Source: VBWE01 sp943372645
GTDB taxonomy: Bacteria > Bacteroidota > Bacteroidia > Palsa-965
DNA: 64,000 bases
Direction of reading: 5' to 3'
Assembly: GCA_943372645.1 (NCBI GenBank)
Contig: CALRZN010000010.1
Coordinates: 62,001 to 126,000 of the forward strand
The notes beneath the pieces are model-generated. The model had not been told where the DNA came from. It ran no database searches and saw nothing but the letters and a program-made list of their open reading frames with translations. The translations under genes and the position numbers were made by a program. Below, one piece after another: positions 9,523-17,300 of the stretch. Position 1 is the first letter of the stretch, and every line of letters starts with the position of its first letter.

Positions 9523-10128
9523 TCAATCGTCGTTCAGTTGCATACCAACAGTAAAACCAATGCTTCCGCCAATGTAACCGCCGCGGTAACGGATTTTTAC
9601 ACCGGCCTGCGGGGCCACGTAAAACATATCGGTGATTGGATGTTTTACACGCAGCATAATTTCCCCGCCGAGACGCATCTGTTCAAAATACGGTTCTTTA
9701 CGTTTCCAGTAATCCACCAGCAGCGGATTTACATTGAGGTGCATGCGCCATTTCGAATCGGGATTAAAATAATAACCGATCCCCTCGGGAACAAACATGG
9801 CAAAGAAACCCGCCACGCTCACGATTTTATGCCCAAACTTTGTACTGTCGGAACCGAATGACGAAATAAGAAACAACCCCGTGGCCATGCCCGCCGACGA
9901 ACGCACGTAATGCCCGCCCAGCGATGAACCGCCTATACCGAATGTGTAGTTTGCCGTAAAATCATCGTTAAACGGAAAATGAAACTGCAGCCCGTACGCC
10001 TGCATGCTGCGGTCGCTGAACTGCGCGTGCTGCATGTGCACGCCCACTTCAAAGGTTTCCTGTGCCCGTGCGGGATACATTCCAATGAACAGTACTAAAA
10101 ACAAAACGAGGTTACGAAAGAATGGCAT
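9523..10128 (-). CDS. Predicted outer-membrane beta-barrel protein
   Basis: The protein is 201 aa from the ATG at 10128, which places a clean signal peptide (MPFFRNLVLFLVLFIGMYPARA) at the very start; the frame extends to 10170 but that would bury the signal. After QETFEVGVHMQHAQ the sequence alternates polar and aromatic residues in short strands (DDFTANYTFGIGGSSLGGHY, GGYIGGSIGFTVGMQL), typical of a small 8-strand outer-membrane barrel. The final residues are not the classical aromatic C-terminus. Its function is unknown. It follows the esterase gene on the same strand. Confidence 0.6.
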   Translation of the reverse strand: MPFFRNLVLFLVLFIGMYPARAQETFEVGVHMQHAQFSDRSMQAYGLQFHFPFNDDFTANYTFGIGGSSLGGHYVRSSAGMATGLFLISSFGSDSTKFGHKIVSVAGFFAMFVPEGIGYYFNPDSKWRMHLNVNPLLVDYWKRKEPYFEQMRLGGEIMLRVKHPITDMFYVAPQAGVKIRYRGGYIGGSIGFTVGMQLNDD

Positions 10129-10196
10129 ACGCTTATTTTTATCCGTCGAAATTACTGGTTTGCTTTGCAATGCGCAATACGGGGTTCCTCGTATTT

Positions 10197-10865
10197 TCAG
10201 TGCCCGTGGAGCTCCGCCGCCAGCCGCTTCAGCATTTCCGCATCCACCGTATGTTTTCCTTCAAACCGGTGCGTGGTAAACGACACACCTGCATCCCGAA
10301 GCTGCTGCAGTTGTTTTTCGGCATCGGCTTCGGAAATATATACATCATCGCTGGCCAGTACAATGTGCGTTTGGGTTTGTGTGCCTGCACTGTTTGTATT
10401 CCATTCCACATCGGGCGGGAAAAAGGCACACCATAAAATCAGCGTATCCACCGGCAGTTTTGACGTTGCCAGCCAGCGCGCTACCGTGGCACCGCCCTGC
10501 GAAAACCCGAGCACGTGATAACTGACTTCTTTTCCACCCAACTTCCCGCCCAGGTTTGCGAATATGGTCACGTCCAATTCATCCAGGAAATAAATGTAAT
10601 CGCGGATATCATCTAAACGATCTTCCTTTGTCATCCATGATGCACCAACGCGCCCGCCTGTTCCGTCAACATAAAAACGGTGCAGCCCTTCCGGCGCAAT
10701 GATTACGGTGTCGGGTGCGGCAATACACTCAAACTTTTTCAGGAAGTACGAAGCCAGCTGGCCGTAGCCGTGACACACGAGCCACACGTGTTTTGTTTCG
10801 GCAGAAAATTCGCCGAGCTGAAAATAACGTGCTGTTTTCTGTACGATTTTGTTGAACTGTTTCAT
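10197..10865 (-). CDS. Serine esterase of the phospholipase/carboxylesterase family
   Basis: The protein is 222 aa with a single alpha/beta-hydrolase domain and no export signal, so it should be cytoplasmic. CHGYGQ near residue 31 provides the oxyanion-hole region. The nucleophile elbow is GFSQGG (Ser122), the acid is in ASDDVYI (Asp173 or Asp174) and the histidine is in GKHTV (His205). This matches the YpfH/dienelactone-hydrolase-like carboxylesterase family. Its ATG overlaps the stop of the preceding serine-hydrolase gene (ATGA at 10862-10865), so the two are translationally coupled. The natural ester substrate is unknown. Confidence 0.82.
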   Translation of the reverse strand: MKQFNKIVQKTARYFQLGEFSAETKHVWLVCHGYGQLASYFLKKFECIAAPDTVIIAPEGLHRFYVDGTGGRVGASWMTKEDRLDDIRDYIYFLDELDVTIFANLGGKLGGKEVSYHVLGFSQGGATVARWLATSKLPVDTLILWCAFFPPDVEWNTNSAGTQTQTHIVLASDDVYISEADAEKQLQQLRDAGVSFTTHRFEGKHTVDAEMLKRLAAELHGH

Positions 10866-12064
10866 GGCGTGGGTGCAGCATCGGCCGCGTCGTCGGTTTC
10901 TTCTTCCCCGTAAGGTGATGATCCGTTCACGAGCAGCAGCAGCGGATGCAGGTTGTAAATGCTGCGGTTAAATTTATTGCAGAGAATAATAATGGTGGTG
11001 TGATCGTCCAGCCCACGGTAAAACGTGGTAGTATAACCGTGCCACCAGCCGTTGTGAAAAACGGATTTGCGTCCGTCGGGCCACTGCAGCGTGCGCCAGC
11101 CGTAACCGTAGTTCTTCGGGCCTTTGCGTTCGGGACTGGCGGGTGTGAAGGCTTCGGCCAGCGTGTTTTGTTCGAGCGGAAAATTGCGGTACAGCGCCTG
11201 GTCCCATTTGTACAGATCGGCCGCCGTGGTGTAAACCCCTTTGTCGCCGGTTACCCCATCGAGGTAATTCGGCTCCCATTCTTTCCATGCACCGTAATAT
11301 GCCTTCGGCGGAACGGTATGTTTTGTAGTATCACCGGCAATCCACGTGTGATTCATCTGCAGCGGTTTGAAAAACGATTCGCGCATAAAATCCGGAAACG
11401 ATTTGCCCGAAATTTTTTCCACGATGGCGGCGAGCAGGCAATAATTGATGTTGTTGTAATCAAACTTCGTATCGGGTGCGTGGTACGGCGGCGGGCGATG
11501 TTTCTCCATGAAGGCTACGACATCGCTGTTGCTGATGGTTTTGGGGAAACTGTCGCGCTCGTTATAATACTCGTCCATGAAATAAATGTAATTCGAAAGC
11601 CCCGAGCGGTGTGTGAGCAGTTGCCGCACTGTAATCCCGTTATACGGAAAGCCGGGAAAAAACTTCTGCATCGTGTCGCTGTAATTCAGTTTGCCCTGCT
11701 GGTGCAGCAGCATGATGGCTGCGGCCGTAAACTGTTTTGAAACGGAGGCGAGCTGAAACGAACTCGTATCACAGAGGCTGTCGTTTTTTTTGCGGCTGCA
11801 CACGCCAAACGTTTGCTGATAAAGAATAACGCCCCGCTGTGCCACCAGCACCGTTCCGCTGAAGTTGCCGGTATAGAAACGCGCCTTAAAAAACGTATCG
11901 AGCATCTGCGCTTTTTTATCGGCGTTGATGGCTTTGCGGATTGCAGCTGTACTGTCGGAAGCGGAATCGGCACCGATATTTACACGCGGCGCATCACTGC
12001 ATGCGGGTAACAACGTAAGCAACGCCAAACCCGAAACCAGTAAAAGGGCAATCCCATTTTTCAC
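10862..12064 (-). CDS. Lipoprotein serine hydrolase, class C beta-lactamase / PBP-like
   Basis: The protein is 400 aa. The N-terminus ends in LLPAC at Cys22, a tolerable lipobox, so it is probably lipid-anchored in the envelope. The serine beta-lactamase/DD-peptidase triad is present: SVSK (Ser107-Lys110), YNN (Tyr203) and HNGWWHG near residue 350. Families of this type include esterases, D-aminopeptidases and peptidoglycan-acting enzymes; most are not antibiotic-degrading. It overlaps the esterase gene by ATGA, suggesting the two act on a shared ester or amide metabolite. The start is separated by only about 10 bases from the terminator of the upstream gene. Confidence 0.85.
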   Translation of the reverse strand: MKNGIALLLVSGLALLTLLPACSDAPRVNIGADSASDSTAAIRKAINADKKAQMLDTFFKARFYTGNFSGTVLVAQRGVILYQQTFGVCSRKKNDSLCDTSSFQLASVSKQFTAAAIMLLHQQGKLNYSDTMQKFFPGFPYNGITVRQLLTHRSGLSNYIYFMDEYYNERDSFPKTISNSDVVAFMEKHRPPPYHAPDTKFDYNNINYCLLAAIVEKISGKSFPDFMRESFFKPLQMNHTWIAGDTTKHTVPPKAYYGAWKEWEPNYLDGVTGDKGVYTTAADLYKWDQALYRNFPLEQNTLAEAFTPASPERKGPKNYGYGWRTLQWPDGRKSVFHNGWWHGYTTTFYRGLDDHTTIIILCNKFNRSIYNLHPLLLLVNGSSPYGEEETDDAADAAPTP

Positions 12065-12074
12065 GGTGCGAAGT

Positions 12075-12113
12075 AAAAAAAATCCCCCGTCCGGCTGACG
12101 CGCTGAACGGGGG
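12075..12113 (-). terminator. Rho-independent terminator of the coiled-coil lipoprotein gene
   Basis: The stem cccccgt (12084-12090) pairs with acggggg (12107-12113). On the minus strand it is followed by a run of eight T. It closes transcription coming from the lipoprotein gene at 12304 and is now separated from it by the inserted foldback element. Confidence 0.85.
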
Positions 12114-12139
12114 AAGTATCAAAAACTTTTACAGTGTTA

Positions 12140-12303
12140 GAGTCTGTTTAAGAATTGGATCGTGAAATTGTTATAAGTGCATTTTTTCGCCAGACGAGGC
12201 ACTTTTTGAAGAGCATAGCGGAGCAGCTACGGTCGAAAAAAGTAACGAAGTATGGCGGAAAAAGGCACATAACAGTTTTGCGAGATGATTTTTAAACAGA
12301 CTC
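12140..12303. mobile_element. 164-bp foldback MITE with TTA target duplication (IS5-group-like ends)
   Basis: The ends read GAGTCTGTTTAA and TTAAACAGACTC (perfect 12-bp inverted repeats). Imperfect complementarity continues inward through about 40 bp per side and on to the centre (tagc-ggagca-gcta), so the whole unit can fold into one long hairpin. TTA flanks it on both sides (12137-12139 and 12304-12306). The ends and a TNA-type duplication are what I recall for the IS1031/IS427 branch of IS5. It has no coding capacity. The right-hand TTA is also the stop codon (TAA) of the adjacent lipoprotein gene. Confidence 0.75.
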
Positions 12304-13152
12304 TTAATCTACAATAATCACAAGGTACTTTGAAGTGCCCCAGAACTCTTCTGCATTGGTGATCACGAGTTTTTCAACCTTGTTTTCCGGACCTTCAAAG
12401 CGGTAGCTGCTTTTCGGGTGGCTGGTAACCAGTTTCGGTTTTTTGGCGCCGCCAAGTGCAATCTCGGTGTCTTTGGTGATGTCCACTTTGGTGAAGTAAT
12501 TTTTATTAAAATCTTCACGCAGTTTCTGCGCTTTGCCGATGCCGATAAATCCGCCTTCTTTGGTGAGTACGCCCTGTTTGATCAGTTCTTTCGAACTGCC
12601 GAATGCGTAATACGCTGTGTTCAGTTTTTCGGTTTTCTGATTCGATGTTTCTTCCAGGCCCTGGTAGTTCATGGTGAGCGTGCTCAGTTCCACGTTCATG
12701 CGCTCGAGCTGGTCTTTCAGGCCGGCGATTTCGGTGTCTTTTTCAGCAAGCTGTGCTTCGAGGCGTTCCACCATGCGTTTCAGCTGCTCAATTTCACCGT
12801 TCGAACCTTTCAGTTTTTTGCTGAGGCTGGCGATGGTGTTTTTGTTTTTCGCCATCATGTCATAAATGGCCTGCAGGTCGGTTTTGATCTGTTCTTCCTG
12901 GCTTTTCACATCGCCACCGGAAGCAGCCGAGTTTACAATTTTTTCTTTTTTCTTGATTTCATCAAGGTTGTCCTGGATATCGTTGAACGCACGCAGGTAC
13001 GATTCAATGGTCGAATCCTGTTCGCCCACTTTGTTGTTCAGTCCGGAATTCACCTTGTTCAGGCTGTCAACCACCGGATCGGTTTTCGGTTCGTTGTTGC
13101 AGGCTGTAAACACAACCGCGAGCAGGAAAAGGGAGAAAAGTGCTTTTTTCAT
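12304..13152 (-). CDS. Coiled-coil lipoprotein (similar to Cbp1-type adhesin family)
   Basis: The protein is 282 aa. The signal peptide and lipobox end at FTAC (Cys18), followed by NNEPKTDP. Residues about 30-170 form a long coiled coil (DIQDNLDEIKKKEK, EIEQLKRMVERLEAQLAEKD, EIAGLKDQLERM). The C-terminal domain contains TAYYAFGSSKELIKQGVL and GGFIGIGKAQKLREDF, a conserved Bacteroidetes motif set that I recall from proteins named Cbp1-family collagen-binding adhesins; collagen binding here is unproven. The protein is likely anchored in the envelope. Its stop codon coincides with the target duplication of the inserted MITE. Confidence 0.8.
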   Translation of the reverse strand: MKKALFSLFLLAVVFTACNNEPKTDPVVDSLNKVNSGLNNKVGEQDSTIESYLRAFNDIQDNLDEIKKKEKIVNSAASGGDVKSQEEQIKTDLQAIYDMMAKNKNTIASLSKKLKGSNGEIEQLKRMVERLEAQLAEKDTEIAGLKDQLERMNVELSTLTMNYQGLEETSNQKTEKLNTAYYAFGSSKELIKQGVLTKEGGFIGIGKAQKLREDFNKNYFTKVDITKDTEIALGGAKKPKLVTSHPKSSYRFEGPENKVEKLVITNAEEFWGTSKYLVIIVD

Positions 13153-13311
13153 TTGTTGTTAAAATTTGTGCCAAAGGTATGGAATTCAGGGATGCGCGAC
13201 GATGGAATGTGCTGTGAAAAGTTGTTAAGCTATGGAATACAGCGCCGCGGTTATGGCTGAAATCCACTGTTTTCACAAACCAGGATGCTTTCCGGCGGGG
13301 AGAACCAACGC

Positions 13312-13465
13312 TTCCGCAATTAACCTGGCAATGTTTGCCGGGAGATCACCAACTCCCGCGGGAGAATGGCACCCTCCCGTAAATTGTTTGGATATTCCTG
13401 CGGGAAAATGACTCCCTCCCGTAAATTGTTCGGGCACTTCCGCGGGAGATTGGCTTCCCCCCGGA
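13312..13465. repeat. Degenerate 42-bp tandem repeat, three clear copies plus one decayed
   Basis: The core gcggga recurs at 13358, 13400 and 13442, an exact 42-bp period. Each clear copy carries CYGCGGGARAWTGGC followed by CTCCC. The sequence ctcccgtaaattgtt is shared by the first two. A decayed fourth copy begins near 13312 (ttccgc, in phase). The array fills the gap between the LytTR regulator stop and the lipoprotein start and encodes nothing evident. Confidence 0.7.
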
Positions 13466-13480
13466 AAAAAGCCGGCCGTA

Positions 13481-14233
13481 TTACATAAATCCGATACGGC
13501 GCATCAGTTCCTGCTTGTGCGCCCGCGAAACGGGAACAGACGACCGGTTACGCAGCACCAGCGTGCCCCCGTCGCCTTTGATGTAGCGTTCCACCTCGTC
13601 GAGATTGACCAGGTACGCGCTGTGCACACGGCAGAAATTACAATCGAGGAATTGTTTTTCAATCAGCTTGAGTGTTTTCGAAACGAGGATTTTCCGGCCG
13701 TCTTTCAGAAAAATATTGGTGTAGTTCGAATCCGATTCGAGGTAAACAATATCGCTGGCCGCCACCAGCAGCACGCCTTCGCTGGTGGGAATTGTAATTT
13801 TGCGCGAAGCCAGGGTGATGTTTTTAAACAGGGTCGTAATATCCGGCGATGACTGCCGCCCTCCGCCGTTTTTCGCCACCAGGCGGTTGCCTGCTTTGGA
13901 AACAGCAGCCTGCAGTTCTTCAATGTCAACCGGTTTCAGCAGGTAATCAATCGCTTCTGTTTTAAAGGCTTTGAGCGCATAATGCTCGTATGCAGTGGTA
14001 AAAATAATTTCGTAGTTGCAGTCCTTCGTCGCTTCATACACATCGAATCCGGTGGCCATGGGCATTTCAATATCGAGAAAAATAAGCTCCGGGCGGTGCC
14101 TGCGGATTGCGGCTATCCCGTCGGCAGCAGAATGCACCACATCCACCAGCTGCACCTGGGGACAAACACGCTGCAATAAAAGCCGCAACACTTCTGCCCC
14201 GTTTTTTTCATCGTCTATGATAATTGCATTCAT
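13481..14233 (-). CDS. LytTR-family response regulator
   Basis: The protein is 250 aa. The receiver domain (1-120) has the acidic pocket IIIDDEK (Asp7, Asp8), phospho-acceptor Asp54 in IFLDIEMP and Lys in LLKPVD. The LytTR DNA-binding domain (about 145-250) carries YLESDSNYTNIFL, FCRVHSAYLVNL and VPVSRAHKQEL. It acts in the cytoplasm as a transcription factor phosphorylated by a histidine kinase. Its ATG overlaps the stop of the upstream LytS-like kinase gene (ATGA, 14230-14233), so the pair is one translationally coupled two-component system. The target genes cannot be read from the sequence. Confidence 0.95.
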   Translation of the reverse strand: MNAIIIDDEKNGAEVLRLLLQRVCPQVQLVDVVHSAADGIAAIRRHRPELIFLDIEMPMATGFDVYEATKDCNYEIIFTTAYEHYALKAFKTEAIDYLLKPVDIEELQAAVSKAGNRLVAKNGGGRQSSPDITTLFKNITLASRKITIPTSEGVLLVAASDIVYLESDSNYTNIFLKDGRKILVSKTLKLIEKQFLDCNFCRVHSAYLVNLDEVERYIKGDGGTLVLRNRSSVPVSRAHKQELMRRIGFM

Positions 14234-17166
14234 GCTGTTTTTATTTTTAAAGTTACCAGTGTACCGGCGGGCATTCCGTCAACCATTTTATCAGTGATTT
14301 CGGTCGTGATAAAAAATGCCGCGAATTTATTGAGGTATTCGATGCGTTCACCGGTTACGTGCATACCCATAGAAAGGTGGCCGGTGTTTTTCTTTCTGCG
14401 GATTTCTTCAGCCGCAGCGCGGCCGATGCCGTTATCATCAATGGTGCATTCCAAAGTGCCGGCCTCTTCGCGTATGGCAATCCGGAGCATGCCCCGTTTT
14501 CCGCTGAGCGCCAGCAAGCCGTGCAGGATTGCATTTTCAACAAAGGGCTGCAGCAGCATGGTTGGAATGGAAACCGTTCGGCCGGCAAGTGCTTCGTCAA
14601 CATGCATTTCGTAATCGAACCCGAACGAGGCACGCAGGGCTTCCAGTTCCATATACAGTCCAAGCGTTTCCAGTTCCCGGGAAAGCGGTACCGTTTCGTG
14701 TTTCGAATTTTCAAGTACGGCGCGTATCAGTTTCGAAAGCTTCACGAGGTACTTATGTGCATTGAGCGATTCGTTTTTCAGCACAAAATGCTGGATGGAG
14801 TTTATTGCATTAAAAATAAAGTGCGGGTTCATCTGCGCCCGGAGTGCTTTCAGTTCCGATTCGACAATGGTTTTCTGCACCAGCATCTTCGCTGCTTCTT
14901 TGCGGCGGATCATCGCAACCACCAACCGGTAAACAACCATCACCAGCACGATGCCGGCTAACGAACAAAGCGCGATAAACCAGCCCGACTGCCAGAACGG
15001 GGCACGGATGCGGAAACGAAGTACCGGCTCATTAGCTGAAAAAATGCCGTCGGAAGAAGCGGTAAGCATAAACTGGTAATCGCCGGGCGGCAGGGCGGTG
15101 TACTGCACAAACGTGTTTTGTGAAACAACCCAGGCCGTATCAAACCCGAGCAGGCGGTAGCGGTAGGTTACATTGCCTTCCTTGCGGGGAATAAGCCCTT
15201 TAAAATAGATCTGCAGAAAGTTTTCGTTATGCTCCAGCTCCCGGCCGTTGAGGTTATATACCGGGGAATTATTGAGTACCGTTTTTTCAATATTCACCAT
15301 AATCGGGGCAACCGGTTTCAGAATATCATCGCGTCTGAAATAGTTGATCCCGTTGTTTGTGGCGGCATAAAGCAGGTTGCCTGCCACGAGGATATGATTC
15401 ACTTCGTTGGAAGAAAGCCCGTCATTCACCGTCAGGCTGCGGGTTTCGCTATACGTGCCGTTGGTGTAACAGAAACAGGTTATGCCTTTGTTTGTTCCTG
15501 CCCATATATTGCCATCACTGTCGGTTGCAATGGAACGGCAGATATTACTCAGCAAACCGTTTGCTTCGGTGAGGTGCAGCACCTGTTTGTCTTTCCGCAG
15601 GCCGATTACTCCGTTGCCTTTCGAAGCCAGCAGCAGCAGGTCATTCCAAACTGCCATTGCGTCAATTTTTGCATCCGGCCCGGCAAAAAAACCATCGGGT
15701 TTTATCAATGTATTCCGGGTGTAACAATACAGCCCGGATTTGGTTCCGAGGTAAATGCGGTTATCATACAAAGCCATGGAATAAACCGTTGGCAGAAAAC
15801 CGGCAAGCTGCTCCGAGATACCGGTTCGTTTATCAATGCGGTAAAGTGCGTTGATATTATTATCAACCCCGTAAAAATGACCGGCATCTGCATTGAGCAT
15901 TTGTTTGATGCGGAGAAATTTCTTTTCACCGGTTTCGGTGCGTGTATAAACCGGCACTTCTGTTTTTGAACTGAGGTCGTATATAACACTTGGTGAAGCA
16001 CCCAGCAAAGCCTGCCCGCCGTTGATGTAATTTGCCCAGAAATGATTCGCATTCAAACTCCGGGGTGCGGAATCTCCAACTGAAAACTGAACGAGATCAT
16101 AATCGTTTGCGAGGTAAATAACACTGTTATTATAGCTGTATATATCATCCGTTTTGGTGGTACCAGCCTGGCTGATTTTAAGCGACGGTATAAAATACAC
16201 CCCATTGCGTATCGTGCAAACCCACACTCCCTGTTCGCGGTCTTCAAACACCGCTGAAACATTTTCCCCGCGCAGAAAACGGCGTGGACTCCGGCTGAAA
16301 TCCGATGCGGCATAATACAGCAGCCCCTGGTCCCAGGTGCATACCCAAAGCCCGTTCTGCCGGTCGAGGTAAATGCTGTTGATGTTATCACGCGTCTGTA
16401 CCAGTTCTGGAATTACCGTTTCAGCAGTCAAGCCGCGGATACGGTACACCGATGATCCGTTTGTGAAATACTGAACACCGTTCCGCACTTCGGTGAGCGA
16501 GGTATGGCTGAGTTGCGGGAATATCGTTTGCACCGTTGCATCTGCTGAACTGCCCACAGGAGTAATGCGAAGCGGCAGCGGTATGGTCCGGGCATCATGT
16601 GTAAGATCGGTGCCATACACAAACCGTCCTTTGCTTACTTCGCGGATAAAATAGCAGGCCGTTGCCGACTCATACACCTTGCACGTGTTGTAGGCGGGCG
16701 GAATGATTTTCACATAACCGCAGCGGTAATATGAAATCCATAAGGTGTCGTGTTCATCAAAACAAAAATCAACCGGGGCTGATTTGGCATGTTCGATAAG
16801 AAATGAATTGGCCGGCGGTGCATAGATCGAATCAGTTGCATGACTGTACCAGGAAACTTCACCGGAATAGGATGCAAACCAGATGTTGCCGAAACGGTCT
16901 TCGTGAATTTTAAAAACGGTATTGTCCGGCAAACCATTGTTACTCGTGTACGAGCGGAAGCGGTAACCATCATATTTTACAACACCTGCATCGGTCGCAA
17001 TCCAGGTATACCCTTTTGAATCCTGCATTACTGCATGGCATTCTGAACTGGGCAACCCGTTGTTCACGCTGTAATGTTTCATACACACTTCCTGCGCGCG
17101 CGCATGAAATACGCTGAAGAGGAAGAACAGCAAAAACACGTTACGTAAAAAAACAGGAGATCGCAT
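14230..17166 (-). CDS. Sensor histidine kinase with periplasmic two-bladed propeller (LytS-type kinase core)
   Basis: The protein is 978 aa. A signal peptide (MRSPVFLRNVFLLFFLFSVFHARA) leads into two seven-bladed Reg_prop propellers with repeats such as SKGYTWIATDAGVVKYDG and FGNIWFASYSGEV (about 25-640). A Y_Y_Y domain follows (YRYRLLGFDTAWV, LPPGDYQFML). A single membrane helix lies near residue 740 (WFIALCSLAGIVLVMVVYRL). The kinase core has the LytS/YesM phospho-acceptor box MNPHFIFNAINSIQHFVL and an ATPase domain with LLQPFVENAILHGL and DNGIGR. This is a hybrid of a polysaccharide-sensor-like periplasmic part with a LytS kinase, common in Bacteroidetes. The ligand is unknown. Confidence 0.93.
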   Translation of the reverse strand: MRSPVFLRNVFLLFFLFSVFHARAQEVCMKHYSVNNGLPSSECHAVMQDSKGYTWIATDAGVVKYDGYRFRSYTSNNGLPDNTVFKIHEDRFGNIWFASYSGEVSWYSHATDSIYAPPANSFLIEHAKSAPVDFCFDEHDTLWISYYRCGYVKIIPPAYNTCKVYESATACYFIREVSKGRFVYGTDLTHDARTIPLPLRITPVGSSADATVQTIFPQLSHTSLTEVRNGVQYFTNGSSVYRIRGLTAETVIPELVQTRDNINSIYLDRQNGLWVCTWDQGLLYYAASDFSRSPRRFLRGENVSAVFEDREQGVWVCTIRNGVYFIPSLKISQAGTTKTDDIYSYNNSVIYLANDYDLVQFSVGDSAPRSLNANHFWANYINGGQALLGASPSVIYDLSSKTEVPVYTRTETGEKKFLRIKQMLNADAGHFYGVDNNINALYRIDKRTGISEQLAGFLPTVYSMALYDNRIYLGTKSGLYCYTRNTLIKPDGFFAGPDAKIDAMAVWNDLLLLASKGNGVIGLRKDKQVLHLTEANGLLSNICRSIATDSDGNIWAGTNKGITCFCYTNGTYSETRSLTVNDGLSSNEVNHILVAGNLLYAATNNGINYFRRDDILKPVAPIMVNIEKTVLNNSPVYNLNGRELEHNENFLQIYFKGLIPRKEGNVTYRYRLLGFDTAWVVSQNTFVQYTALPPGDYQFMLTASSDGIFSANEPVLRFRIRAPFWQSGWFIALCSLAGIVLVMVVYRLVVAMIRRKEAAKMLVQKTIVESELKALRAQMNPHFIFNAINSIQHFVLKNESLNAHKYLVKLSKLIRAVLENSKHETVPLSRELETLGLYMELEALRASFGFDYEMHVDEALAGRTVSIPTMLLQPFVENAILHGLLALSGKRGMLRIAIREEAGTLECTIDDNGIGRAAAEEIRRKKNTGHLSMGMHVTGERIEYLNKFAAFFITTEITDKMVDGMPAGTLVTLKIKTA

Positions 17167-17230
17167 TGCGGTAACAATATTACTTAAAAGTATGCCCCGA
17201 ACTTTTTCCGGAAGGCAGCTGTTAATCAGT

Positions 17231-17276
17231 TAAAAAACGGAACCACCTCCCAAAGTGAAATGGCAGGCGGTTCCGT
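17231..17276 (-). terminator. Rho-independent terminator of the 17301 T9SS gene
   Basis: The arms acggaaccacct (17237) and aggcggttccgt (ending 17276) form a 12-bp stem with one mismatch. On the minus strand it is followed by TTTTTT. It lies about 25 bases after the stop of the T9SS cargo gene. Confidence 0.85.
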
Positions 17277-17300
17277 ATGCAGTATGCTTGTTTATGCAGG

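Noticed and set aside
10862..12064. Antibiotic-resistance beta-lactamase
   Set aside because: The class C-like motifs are shared by many esterases and peptidases; the lipoprotein form and the esterase partner do not suggest a resistance enzyme.
13312..13465. CRISPR array
   Set aside because: The repeat units are contiguous 42-bp degenerate copies without distinct spacers, and no cas gene is near.
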